Of a stretch of DNA of 64,000 nt, positions 37,501 through 47,974 are shown one piece after another. The position numbers were made by a program, and so were the translations under genes. Within the stretch, counting starts at the first letter, position 1. Each line of letters opens with the position of its first letter. The notes beneath the pieces were generated by a model. The model was not told the origin of the DNA. It was given only the letters and a program-made list of their open reading frames with translations, and ran no database searches. This DNA comes from Branchiostoma floridae (lineage: Eukaryota > Chordata > Leptocardii > Amphioxiformes > Branchiostomatidae), in assembly GCF_000003815.2 (NCBI RefSeq), contig NC_049985.1, forward strand, positions 10,534,325 through 10,598,324. The letters are read 5' to 3'.

Positions 37501-38004
37501 TGAAAAACAGCTGAAGGACCTCACCTTGGACGATGTGACAGCCGTAAGCACGGGAGCGGCAGCTTTCTATATCTGGGTATGTGTTATCTATGTCTTATGT
37601 ATGATTAGAGGTATACACGCTGGTGTCTGTTTATAAGGTTGGTTTAAGTTAAGGGTCCTAGAGACCAATATTTGCGTGTAAAGCGGAGGGGAGTAGAAGA
37701 CCGTGGCAGTTCAGTACCAAGGACAGGTCTGATGTGTCCACAGCACGGACACTATCTAAAATTACTTCAAGATTCAACAGCAACTTAATTGGTTTGATAC
37801 AGTTAAAAGAATAAAATATAAAGAACAATGTATTCTCTGTATCGGCTAAAACGTGTGATAAACAAATGTTAATGTTTCCAGACTTCCGCGTCTGTGTGAA
37901 TGACAAGTTTATCTTTCTTCCAGGCGAAGGGCATGATTGAAGAAGTTCAGAAGGAAGCACATGTACCACCTTTGGGGTTAAAGAGCGCAGTTGCTGTGAC
38001 CTGA
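31575..38004 (+). CDS. KYL-D: KY-like pseudo-peptidase with four Ig-like repeats, CARD lost, dynein-stalk-like C-terminus
   Basis: Nine coding exons: 31575-31613, 31919-32059, 32302-32451, 32836-33068, 33312-35857, 36304-36573, 36837-37111, 37391-37576, 37924-38004; 1306 residues. The start MGGGASV fits N-myristoylation. The CxxC module (CRMC) is on exons 2-3. The transglutaminase/KY-like domain (about 111-265) has Thr176 at the catalytic Cys position, with the next Asp kept, and Gly at the His position; the IIDAHWGS block is conserved. Only four KY-type Ig-like repeats are present and the terminal Ig-like unit of the other copies is missing. A Thr/Glu/Asp-rich linker with repeated TTTEEDDI motifs leads to a 25-residue remnant of the first CARD helices fused directly to helical repeats. 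Exon 6 is an extra helical exon. The dynein-stalk-like region (about 1165-1295) is intact. The donors at 35858 and 36574 are GTGGG-type, less canonical than elsewhere. Confidence 0.84.
36304..36573 (+). repeat. Duplicated helical exon in KYL-D
   Basis: The first half of this exon (ALRDAISSK, AEPFKRDVQ, MQEAK) mirrors the start of the exon at 36837, and its second half (LTAAIS, QLEKLLEELK, EGETIIREAK) mirrors the end of the exon at 33312-35857. Donor context and the following intron bases also resemble those after 35857, so a tandem duplication spanning an intron explains it. Confidence 0.8.
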
Positions 38005-38871
38005 GGCAGGGAAATCTCTTGCGAGAAGACTAGCACTGTATAATGCAAACTATGTTTCAAGTGAAAAGTTCTTGGCAAATACTGATTGTGCACGAAACGT
38101 CGGTTAGCTGTTAGCTGTGCCATGAGAAATGTAATGTATAATGGTGTGAAAAGCACGGATGGTTTATATACATAGTTGGGGTAGGTTTCTGTTTTCGTTG
38201 CGAATCCTGCAAGATCTGTGGTGTAAACTGTCAAAGAGGTACATACCTGGCTTTCCGTGTGTCATGATAAGATCACGTTACGACATTTGGCTGTGTTTGG
38301 TTTGAGTAACTTCGTCATTCGCAATCTGTAAGCACAATGAATGGCAAAACGTATTTATCACTGTCTTTTAGGTCAAGTTTAAAACAAAATTTCTTCTCCC
38401 ACAGAATAATTGTTTTGATATTTCTTAAAAGCCAAGCTACAGTGAGGCTGAGTTGTTTTGACTACACGATGTTTTGAAATGTTGTGTCTCCTAGACTGTA
38501 GTCCAGCCTTGTTAGGCTTTGGTCCACTCCTATCGGTTGACCAAAGCTACCAGGGCAGGACTTCAGGCTATATACATTTGTATATACTTGCCTGGTTGTG
38601 CGAACACTGCGTGCTGGCTGTTATCTCTTATTGAATGATCCTCAACCTACCCAGAGAGCCGACGACAAGTTGTGGCGACTTCGCAAGTGACCCCCTCCCC
38701 CAAGCGGATTATACCAAGTCTATTGGGCGACAGATTCTCAGCACTGTAGCTCTGCACCTTCACCCTCCATTCTCTATTTTCTCCATTCCTAACCTATGTT
38801 GTTAGAATTAAATCCTTTATAGATGAAGATTGTTATGTGTCATTGCACCATTATTTGTTGATAAGTGTTGA

Positions 38872-38877
38872 AATAAA
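38872..38877 (+). other. Probable KYL-D polyadenylation signal
   Basis: AATAAA occurs about 870 bases after the KYL-D stop codon, with T/G-rich sequence after it. No strong earlier signal was noticed in this 3' region. Confidence 0.5.
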
Positions 38878-39006
38878 AGTCTTACCCCTCCGGCCTGTCT
38901 CAGATGGTCCATCTCTGTACCTGATGACCTAGATAGTATAAGTATTTCCATATTAGAGCGCGATCAGAGCTGAATCTGGAGCGCGATGATAAAGCACACA
39001 ATAAAT

Positions 39007-40329
39007 GAGGGTCTGCATGGGGGGGTCTTGGTAACGCTTAACGGTGAATTCAGGAGGCCCGGTAACGCTTAACGGTAAATTCAGGAGGCCCGGTAACGCT
39101 TAACGGTAAATTCAGAAGGAGTTACAAAGCATAACACTAAAGTAACATTGACGTGCATTCCTATCCATACAACGCTAGAGTAGTTATATCAATTGGTCAA
39201 AATATCCAACTATAAATGACATTGTGAGAAGCAAAAGGTGCCCAGAACCCGGAGGAATGACAGGGACAATGTCCATGTCATCTGTACATTGACGGAGGCA
39301 GAGTTCCCGGCCCGCCACAGAGACGGCGACAGCACATATCTTATGGGGGGATTTAACTATTGTTTCAGCACATGGAGCGCCGAAGGCGCGACGCATTCCA
39401 GGGGGGTCCGGGGGTATGCTCCCCCGGGAAAATTTTAAAATCAAGTCCCTATCAAATGCTATTTCCTGCATTTTTCGGCAAATTTTGCCGACCGACTAAG
39501 CTAGGTTGATTTTGACATTTTCATCAAATTACACATGGTTATAGCTTTGGCCTCCACCCCCAGAGCCCCCGACATAGTTTACTATTTCGAGCTCGGAAAG
39601 CACGAGACGTTGCAATATAAGTCGCGTAAAATTTCAAAATCTGGACCGCCTGAAACGCCATTTACTGCATTTTGAAGAACAGATTTTGCTGTAAGACGAA
39701 GCAAAATTAAATCACACTATAGAGAGAAAACGTNNNNNNNNNNNNNNNNNNNNNNNNNNNNNNNNNNNNNNNNNNNNNNNNNNNNNNNNNNNNNNNNNNN
39801 NNNNNNNNNNNNNNNNNNNNNNNNNNNNNNNNNGTGCGAAAACCCACGCCCCAAACATATTTTCGCCATGTCGTCGTGAGCGCCAAAGGCGCAAGCCGTG
39901 CCAAGGGAGGACCGGAGAAACCTCATTTTCTGCATTCTAGGAGTAACGTTACTTTTTGACCGAAAATAAGCAAAGTTTGACACTGAAATCTGTATGAGTG
40001 ATAAATGAGTGAGGGCGACGCTTCCACAACATATTTTACCCTGTCCAGAGCCGAAGGTAGGGAGGCTCGGAGAGTAGGGAGGCTCGGGTTCCATCTGATA
40101 ATCTGGTATTTGAATTCGTGTGTATAACGAGTTACGAAGAATTTCTTGGTAACGCTTAACGGTGAATTCGGGATAACAAATAACGATTAACGTTGAATTA
40201 AAACGACCAATAACGCTTCACGAAGAATATACCGGTAACGTTTAACGGTGAATTAGAGAAGGTCGGTAACGATTAACGGTGAATTAAAATGGCTCATAAC
40301 GCTTAACGGAAAAAGGCATGCAGACCCTG
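39007..40329. mobile_element. hAT-like non-autonomous DNA transposon with subterminal repeats
   Basis: The ends are inverted: GAGGGTCTGCATG on the left and the complement of CAGGGTCTGCATG on the right. They are flanked by the 6-base direct repeat ATAAAT (39001-39006 and 40330-40335). Subterminal arrays of TAACGCTTAACGGTGAATTC-like units lie at 39030-39117 (three copies) and 40147-40310 (about six copies). The interior has GCGCCGAAGGCGC and GGGGGTCCGGGGG motifs and the 100-N gap, so a transposase fragment inside the gap cannot be excluded, but none is visible. Confidence 0.75.
39734..39833. other. Assembly gap (100 N)
   Basis: Exactly 100 unknown bases, a conventional placeholder length, lie inside a repeat-rich transposon. 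The real distance is unknown. Confidence 0.99.
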
Positions 40330-40479
40330 ATAAATGTGCAGCTCTAAAATAGGCGAGCTCTTTCTGAGAAATAAGAGTTACATCTGCCACCTATGTACAT
40401 GTGCAACGTAATACGTTAGCAGTATATTTTATGGACATATAAAAGTAGGACAAATTGTCGCCTCTGGGTGAAATTAGGG

Positions 40480-40677
40480 TGTGACTAAAATTTCGCGCGA
40501 AAAATCCAGCCGACCAATCAGGACTCGTGCTGTGGGAGATGTTTGGGGTCACGGCGGGAGGAGGTCACGAGGACTTCAGCTGGCTCACGTGTCGGGTAGG
40601 ACCACTCTCTTCTCCCCGCGACTTTTATCTCCGTCTTATCTGCAAAATACACAACAAACAAGCTTCTTACAATTAAG
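40480..40677 (+). promoter_or_regulatory. Probable promoter and non-coding first exon of the glucosamine-6-phosphate deaminase gene
   Basis: A GC-rich segment with an E-box CACGTG at 40586-40591 is followed by a sequence ending AATTAAG and a strong donor GTAAGT at 40678. The coding exon 1.9 kb downstream has an acceptor at 42593-42594 and 21 untranslated bases before its ATG, which requires an upstream exon. The exact transcription start is not visible. Confidence 0.5.
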
Positions 40678-41639
40678 GTAAGTCAGTGCAGCTTTAAACT
40701 ACGTGTTAGCAGAGTCAGTACAAGCTACAAATGGTGAATATGCAGTTTTACCTTTTGGCAAATGGAGAGATTTTTCATTGGCAACATGGCGGCCGGATAT
40801 CAGTAATCTAGTGAAGTCTGCTTTTGGTTCTTTGAAACTGATTGACACTTACGGACTGTCACGACAATTATGGAGTAGTGATAGTCTTGGCCACGCTGTG
40901 AATTATTTAGTAGTAGTTTGAAGAGCAAGCCTGTTTAAGAAAATGTCAGTAGCAGTGACGAATAAGTGATCGTTATAATGCCGAAAAAATTATGGTAGGC
41001 CTCCGCTACATAATTTCTTGGTCTCTTGGCTCCTGTCCAAAAATCGTACACACCAAGGTCATGAGAGGGTTCGTAAATGTCTTATTAGGGAAGAGGGAGG
41101 GGAGTAGTTTCAGAAATTGTGGTGTGATTGTGAACAACAGGTGGAGGTTGGCACCAACAAGTATTGACTCTGCATTGAGAGTACGGCAGCACAATATGGT
41201 GCTCATATTTGACCACCTGTGCAAGTAGAACAATGGAAAGGGAAGTGGGGGAAGTTCAGCTCTGCGTGTCAACAGACTGGGGACCTTTTCTGCTACTGGT
41301 GTTTTATATGACTGTGGCGTGACTGGTAGAGTAGTTTATGTTGAATAGTTAGAATAGAAGAGTTAAATCAGTTTCTACTTGTATATCATATAAAATATAA
41401 AGCACAGTGTGAAGACTATCCGACTGCTGCCTACCCCTGTGACAGGGATCCCAGCAGCAGTATAATAAAAAATGGATATGACGATACGAACGACAACGTG
41501 TGTGGGTGAGGATCTAAAGTTTGAGAGTTTGAATCCCAACCATTGTTGCTATTATTGCTTGCTATTGGAAAGGGTAGCAGTCCTTCAGATGGGATGTTCA
41601 GCTCAATGTTGTGTATATGAGACGACCCATACCTCAGGC

Positions 41640-41915
41640 ATATTCTGAAGCCTGCCCAAGGGCGCACCCGGGGTAGTCACGACTTCAAATATCAACACAT
41701 ATTCGCACACACCGACATCTACAAACACTCTTTTTTCCCACGCACAATTCCCGAGTGGAATGCCCTGCCTGGCACGGTTGTAAGCGCTCCCAACGTTGAG
41801 CACTTCCGTGCCAGGCAGGCGGCCTGCCCGCCCTAACCCGGGAGCCTCAGCTCCCCCCCCTACTTTTGCCCCTCGCGGGGTCATTTGGGGGTATATATGC
41901 AGATGCAGATGTTTA
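41640..41915 (+). mobile_element. 3' end fragment of a non-LTR retrotransposon (LINE)
   Basis: The frame 41684-41836 encodes 50 residues and a stop, including YKHSFFPRTIPEWNALP and a following APNVEHFRA. This is the well-known C-terminal motif of many CR1/L2-type and related reverse transcriptases. It is followed by a short untranslated tail ending in GCAGAT repeats. The rest of the element is missing, as expected of a 5'-truncated insertion. Confidence 0.8.
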
Positions 41916-42615
41916 AGAACCAACGTTGTACCACGCTAATCAATTAGAGTATGCATGGATGAGTTGGGTCATCTGCAGCCTATACTTTAGAGGCACAAAA
42001 CTGGTATTTTATACCCTGAGGCAAACAATCAAACAATCATTTCAATGAATGCAATTGTTTGAAGCATAGAAGCCGAGGGTTTGAAGAATACCTGCTGTCA
42101 TCACAGTCTCTACCAGGGAAAGTTGTACCAAGAGTAGTCTGCAGGCTTAGTGTGAGTACTTTTGTCTGGTTATTATGCAGTGCCAAATATTAGCTTTAGA
42201 CAGTCTGAATAGGTAGCTGTGTTGACAAGTGAAATTGAGCCACGTCACACACGCCCAGACATTGTGAGATATTGCACCTGACTTGGGGAACTGAGGTAAT
42301 ATTTTCAGTAGACATGTCGCTGCAACATTCCTTTTTATAAACTTCTCCCTTCTTGTAACTGACACAAATCTGGTACAAAGTTCTGTTGCCACCTCAGGAG
42401 GGAGGAGGTTAGGCAGTACTTTAAGCATTGCCAGGAACCCCCATGCAGACCCTCGTTTTGGACTAGACAGGGTTTTCCACACCATTCCCCTGTCTGGACC
42501 GGACAGGGTTTTCCGAAAAAACAAGTATGATTTCTATGGTATAATTCAACATTCATACTGTGACCTTGTTTTCTGGTATTTCCCTTTGCTACAGTGCTAA
42601 CTGCAGTGGCTCAAG

Positions 42616-45575
42616 ATGCGTTTGGTTATCCTTGATGACTATGACAAGGCCAGTGACTGGGCGGCCAGGTATATCATGAACAGGATCCTCCAGTTCAACC
42701 CTGGTCCTGACAATTACTTTGTCTTGGGGCTACCAACAGGTGAGGCAGTCCTTTGTCAAGAAACATTATCTATCCTTTTTTAGAATTACAATGTACCAGG
42801 AATATTAATCTTTGTTGGCAGAAGTTATTATGACACAGATTTTAAACTGTAATTTCCAACACAGTAGAAATTGGACCAGGGCTCGAAGTTAACTATGTCC
42901 TGATGTCCCGGGGCCACTAAAATTTAGGCCGGGACAACTGAAAAATCTTTTTGGGACACTTTTGGGACAATAGGAAAATAATCAACGAATCAACATCAGA
43001 ATGTCCGATCTCCTCGCGCCCCGCGGTTGTCAGGCGTGCGTACTCTGACTTACAGTTGTTGTAATACATAATTTCTGAAATAGGGTTGGGACAGTCCATC
43101 CTCACTTCGGGACAGTTGAAATTTATTTTTGGGACAATGCTGGGACAGTAGGGAAAAAAGTTAATTTTGAGGCCTGTTGGACTAATTACACTATAAAGTC
43201 AAAAGGTGAAAGACCTACACATTATTATATGTACATTGTATACGTATAGCAACCATTTAATGATTTTGATGCTGTAGGGGCAATGGGTTGTTATCCCCTG
43301 TGACTAGGGTATGGTATTAGAAGATGGACTCCAAGCCTATCCTCCTACATCCTTTTACCCATTTTACGCCTGGATGGAGTGAGCAAAGTCGTGTTAAGTA
43401 CCTTTCCTAAAGACACAATGTCTAGCCAGGAATGCCAGGAATCCAACCTGTGACCGTCTGGTAGCTTAGGCTGAGGCCGCTCATAGCCATTCAACACCAC
43501 AACTTCACAGAAGTTATATAACTTTTCATTGCATGGAAACCAACAAGCTTGTTGTGTGCTAAACAGGGCAGGTAGAATTCCAAACTCACACTTTGTCATC
43601 ATAAATGTGATAACAACTCATATCTAGCTTGCAATAAAATGATATGAGCCAACCAGCTGTAACTTGATATGAGAATGTTATCTTAGGTAAACATAGCCTT
43701 TGGCAATGGAACAACCTTCACATTGTTAATAAGGACAAGTTTGTAGCATGTAAGTACATCTAAACTACAATATGACCTTAAATATGAATGCATAGTGTCA
43801 CCTGATAATGGATGACTGAACTGACAACTGACATATGAATGCAATCATAATAGAATTATGCCATCTAAAACCTTTTACAAATGTACAATTTCTATCAGTC
43901 ATGTTTTCTAACCTTTTTTTTTATTAATATTTTTCATTCTGCATTTTGTAAGTAAAAACCCAGCTTGACTGATAATCTGAAACTGTTTTACGTACTAAAA
44001 GGCATACAAAAAACAAATCAACTGAACAGTACTAGTGATCATGAACTGCAATTATGGGTATTGGGTACATGTATTTATGCTTTGTGAAGCAAAATTGAAT
44101 GCAACACTTGAAAGATCTAAAAAATATGACCAAAAAGAGGTGCAAGAACAAAGTTAAAAACTAGACATTAGCTTTCTTTTGACGCAGCTTAGTTAATAAT
44201 GTGACATGGTGTAGTTCAAAATAATATACATATTTGTAACATGTACATGTAGTTAACTTTTGTTTCTTGTGACTGTACAGGAAGCACTCCAGTTGGAACA
44301 TACAAGAAGCTGATAGAATTCCACAAAGCTGGGCAGCTGTCTTTCAGATATGTCAAGACTTTCAATATGGACGAGTATGTGGGTAAGAAATGTTGTCTTT
44401 TATTTGGAATCCCAGATGTTGTTGCTCAGATTTGCACAAAGTCCATTGTCTGTTGCTTTTGTCAAAAAGAACTAGGGAAATTTTCCTGATACAGTGGACC
44501 TGTGCATAATAATTATAACTTACATGCATGTAGACAGCGTTTATCATGGAATTATATATTAAAGATTTTACACAATATTTCTGTATTCAAAGTATTTAGT
44601 GCTCACCAACAAGCTTTCCATCAACCCTAACCCTAAACCTCTGATCCGTCTTAAGTTGAAATGACCCAAACTTTATGTCATGTGACCACAACAGTAGTGT
44701 GACATCAACAATGGGTCAAAGGTGCCCAGCAGTTGGTATCAGCCCCTTTACGTGTCTTGGTTGATTTATGGTTGATAAACCCTAATATACATGACCCAAT
44801 ATGTATATTGACTTTCTTGTGTACTCAATTGAATTAAGAGATGTCCTCCCACTTGTCTTCTCTATTGTAGGCATTGCCCGTGATCACCCTGAGAGCTACC
44901 ACTCCTTCATGTGGACAAACTTCTTCAAGCACATCGACATCCTGCCCGAGAACGCACACATTCTGGACGGCAATGCAGAGGACTTGGAGGAGGAGTGCAG
45001 ACAGTACGAGGAGAAGATCAAAGAAGCTGGCGGCGTGGAACTTTTTCTTGGTGGTATGTGAGATAGAATTTGAGGTCATACCAATTCATTTCTTTGATTA
45101 TCTCTTTGATATCATAAAGTATAAATGAAACAAGAAGTCACAACAGAAGGCTGCACAAAAACCGAGAACATTAAACCACTGCAAAAATTTCTACATTTAC
45201 AGTACTCCCAGATGCTTTCCCCTTAGGCTGTTAGCTATGTTTGAGAACTGACAAATTAAATCTTTTGTAGTTGTGACTTTGTGGTATCGGTGTCACCAAT
45301 GTCACAAACGTTATTTTAATCTTAGATAGGTATGTTTGGCAAGTGTTTCAATGCATTGTATTCTTGTTTCCTCAGGAATTGGTCCAGACGGTCACATTGC
45401 CTTCAACGAGCCTGGCTCCAGCCTTGTGTCCAGAACGCGGGTGAAGACGCTGGCAAAAGAGACCATCATCGCCAACTCTCGTTTCTTTGGTGGTGATTTA
45501 GGCAAGGTACCCACCATGGCACTGACCGTGGGCGTCGGCACTGTCATGGATTCTAGGGAGGTAGGTTGTTGTTTT

Positions 45576-45638
<63 letters not shown>

Positions 45639-47974
45639 TGATGGAAATAGCAGAGATCAGTTTGTATGACTTAATCGTAAAGAAATAAGCAAGGGCACGC
45701 ATCTATATGTCTTTGTCAAGAGAATTTCAAAGTTCTTTATTCTTAACCAAGGAAACAAACTAAGAACATATAGAACTAGAGTTCAACGAACACATACCTT
45801 TGCCAAATAAACCAGGTTTGTTATGTAGAATGATGTCTGTAGACATAAATGTGTTACTCATTACATTTTATTTTATATGCCTGGAGTTGGTTCATAACAT
45901 TTCGCCATTGCTTATGCAAATTAGATCCCTATGCAGATTAGATTTACATAATAATATTAAATTGTATCAAGCATCATTTGCATAATAAATGTGTATTGAT
46001 ATTTCCTTCTTTCTTAGCTAAAAATGTGACAAGTTTGAAAGTCCTATAAGGAATGCAGTGGATTTACAAACTTTTCTCATTAATTATGCAAATTAGCAGT
46101 CGATTTGCATAATTATAATTCCATCATGTAAGTCTTCCCTTTGGCTATCTACATACCAAAAACCATGACGATCCGTCAACACGTTTATATTTTCTCATTG
46201 ATTATGCAAATGAGGCCGTCATTTGCATAATTAATATGCATTGATATTTCTCTCTTCCTCATCTATATATGACAAGTTTGAAAGTCCTATCATGAAATGC
46301 AGTGGATTTATAAACTTTCCTCATTAATTATGCAAATTAGTTGCTGATTTGCATAATTGGTATTCCATTGTGTACATTGTTACTTGGGCTATCTACATAC
46401 CAAAAACCATGACGATCCATCAACACGTTCTCGAGTTATTCTCGTCCAAAGTTTGAAACGAAATCGGCGACTGCAGTTCCAAACAAGCCGCTAGGGGGTC
46501 CAAACTTAAAGCACTTTCTCTCTGCACCAAGGGCTATCTACCACTCAAAAATCATAACCACAGCATGTCCAGAACACGAGATAAAAAAAATGAGGTTTTG
46601 CTGTAGTACCTTAGCAAGCCGCTAGGGGGCCCATTATCGAACTTGACCTTCGTTTTCCCGACCCCTACCCACCTACCAAATATTATTGGGATCCATCAAA
46701 GGCTTCTTGAGTTATACTGTTAACACACAGACACACAGACTCACAAGCCTAAAACATAACCTTAGCCATTCTGGCAAAGGTAAAAATCAAACATACCTAC
46801 GAAAGAGAACAGTACCTTAATATTCAGAATTTCAACCATCGCCGAGCCATGGCTAGATTAAGAATCAGTGACCATCCCCTACAAATTGAAGTGGGAAGAT
46901 ACAACCAGACTCCTCCGAATAATAGACTCTGTACACTTTGTAACTCCAACCGTATAGAGAATGAAGTCCATTTTATATTAGAGTGTCCTTTATACAATGA
47001 TATGCGCAACTCTTTTATCAGTGCTCTGAATGTAGTAGATACACGATGTAAAGAGTTAACCAACGACAACCTGTTTGTACATATAATGACAACCACAGAC
47101 AACTTTGTACAACACAAACTCTGTGAGTTCGTATACACATGTTTTAAGAAAAGGGAAGAGTCAGGTAAACGTTAGATATAGTGATAGCTTAGTTGCAGAT
47201 GTATTGTTTATTCAATTGTAATACTACATGTTACAGTACTTAGTCTTTATAATTAGTATCCCATTATGGGATTTGCTGCATTTAGCCCACATGGGCAGGA
47301 ACATGCAAATAAAGATCATCATTCTTACACGAACATTTCACTATACACAGGTGAAACCTCTTACCATGTACAATGCCCTTGTACTCTGCAGGTGATGATC
47401 CTGATCACAGGAGCCCACAAGGCCCTGGCCCTGTACAAGGCTATTGAGGAGGGTGTGAGCCACATGTGGACTGTCTCTGCATTCCAACAACACAGAAAGG
47501 TCTCACTCATTTATCTATAACCTTAAACCTACTGTACACCGGCCAATACTGTAACATTGGTTCTGTGCTATTTCATATTAGTTACTTATAGAAAGATGAC
47601 ACATGCAAACTTTGGCTGTATTCACCCCATCCATATAATTTGTGGCAAAGTACAGTTTATCCCAAGACTGTTGTTTCTAAAGATAAGCACTACGTTTTTG
47701 GATTTGAGATCCAACAAGTCAAATATTGTGACATCTGTATCTAAAAAAACAATCAGCTCAATTTAGCTTTTCACCCTGGCATGTTTGATTAAAATGAAAT
47801 TTTGTGTGTTTCAAGGTCATCTTTGTTTGCGACGAGGATGCAACTTTGGAGCTGAAGGTCAAGACAGTGAAGTACTTCAAGGGTCTGATGCACGTCCACA
47901 ATAAGCTGATCGAGCCCATGGAGAATGGACCGGACAAGAAGAAACGAAAAGTGGACGAAGGGTACAAGGATTGA
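42616..47974 (+). CDS. Gnpda: Glucosamine-6-phosphate deaminase (isomerase)
   Basis: Six coding exons: 42616-42739, 44281-44382, 44871-45053, 45376-45560, 47392-47499, 47816-47974; 286 residues. The enzyme converts glucosamine 6-phosphate to fructose 6-phosphate and ammonia, linking amino-sugar catabolism to glycolysis; it is cytosolic and hexameric in the family. The translation follows human GNPDA1/2 closely along its length (human GNPDA1 is 289 residues). Active-site residues fall at the family positions: Asp72 (FNMDEY), Asp141, His143 and Glu148 ([14 protein letters not shown]). As a non-vertebrate copy it is probably co-orthologous to both human paralogues. The C-terminal tail is divergent and carries KKKRKV before the stop. 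All exon phases close; the donor at 47500 (GTCTCA) is the weakest. Confidence 0.95.
42877..43176. mobile_element. hAT-like MITE (CAGGGCTCGAA ends)
   Basis: This 300-base element in the first coding intron of the deaminase gene starts CAGGGCTCGAAGTTAACT and ends with the complement of CAGGCCTCAAAATTAACT. It is bounded by the 6-base direct repeat TTGGAC (42871-42876 and 43177-43182). The interior repeats TTTTGGGACA words on one strand. No coding capacity. Confidence 0.8.
43310..43500. repeat. SINE-like dispersed repeat
   Basis: Contains GAGCAAAGTCGTGTTAAGTACC, CTAAAGACACAATG, AGCCAGGAAT and CCAACCTGTGACC in the order typical of a common interspersed repeat of marine deuterostome genomes. It is recognised by eye only. 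Confidence 0.5.
45576..45632. repeat. (AATC)n microsatellite
   Basis: About 14 tetranucleotide units begin about 15 bases after the donor at 45561 in the fifth coding-exon interval of the deaminase gene. Confidence 0.95.
45820..46780. repeat. Compound interspersed repeat with ~240-base tandem units
   Basis: GACAAGTTTGAAAGTCCTAT recurs at about 46028 and 46265, and CTACATACCAAAAACCATGACG at about 46150 and 46392, giving a period near 240 bases. Units contain ATTATGCAAATTAG/ATTTGCATAATTA inverted words. The 3' part (46620-46740) belongs to the same dispersed family as 19530-19690. Confidence 0.7.
46780..47320 (+). mobile_element. LINE 3' fragment with zinc-finger-like C-terminal coding region
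   Basis: An open frame from 46783 to 47175 encodes [20 protein letters not shown] and then a Cys-x2-Cys...His-x4-Cys cluster ([23 protein letters not shown]). This is typical of the C-terminal tail of non-LTR retrotransposon reverse transcriptases. A short tail with TATCCCATTATGGGATT follows. It is 5'-truncated, lies in a deaminase intron, and has no start of its own. Confidence 0.75.

Noticed and set aside
39034-40310. Considered the TAACGCTTAACGG arrays as a CRISPR-like or satellite array
   Set aside because: Unit spacing is irregular, spacers are not unique sequences of constant length, and the arrays sit symmetrically inside inverted ends with a target duplication, which fits a DNA transposon in a eukaryotic genome.
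41006-41272. Minus-strand open frame in the intron after the non-coding first exon of the deaminase gene
   Set aside because: Short, Leu/Pro-rich, no recognisable domain and no conserved splice structure.
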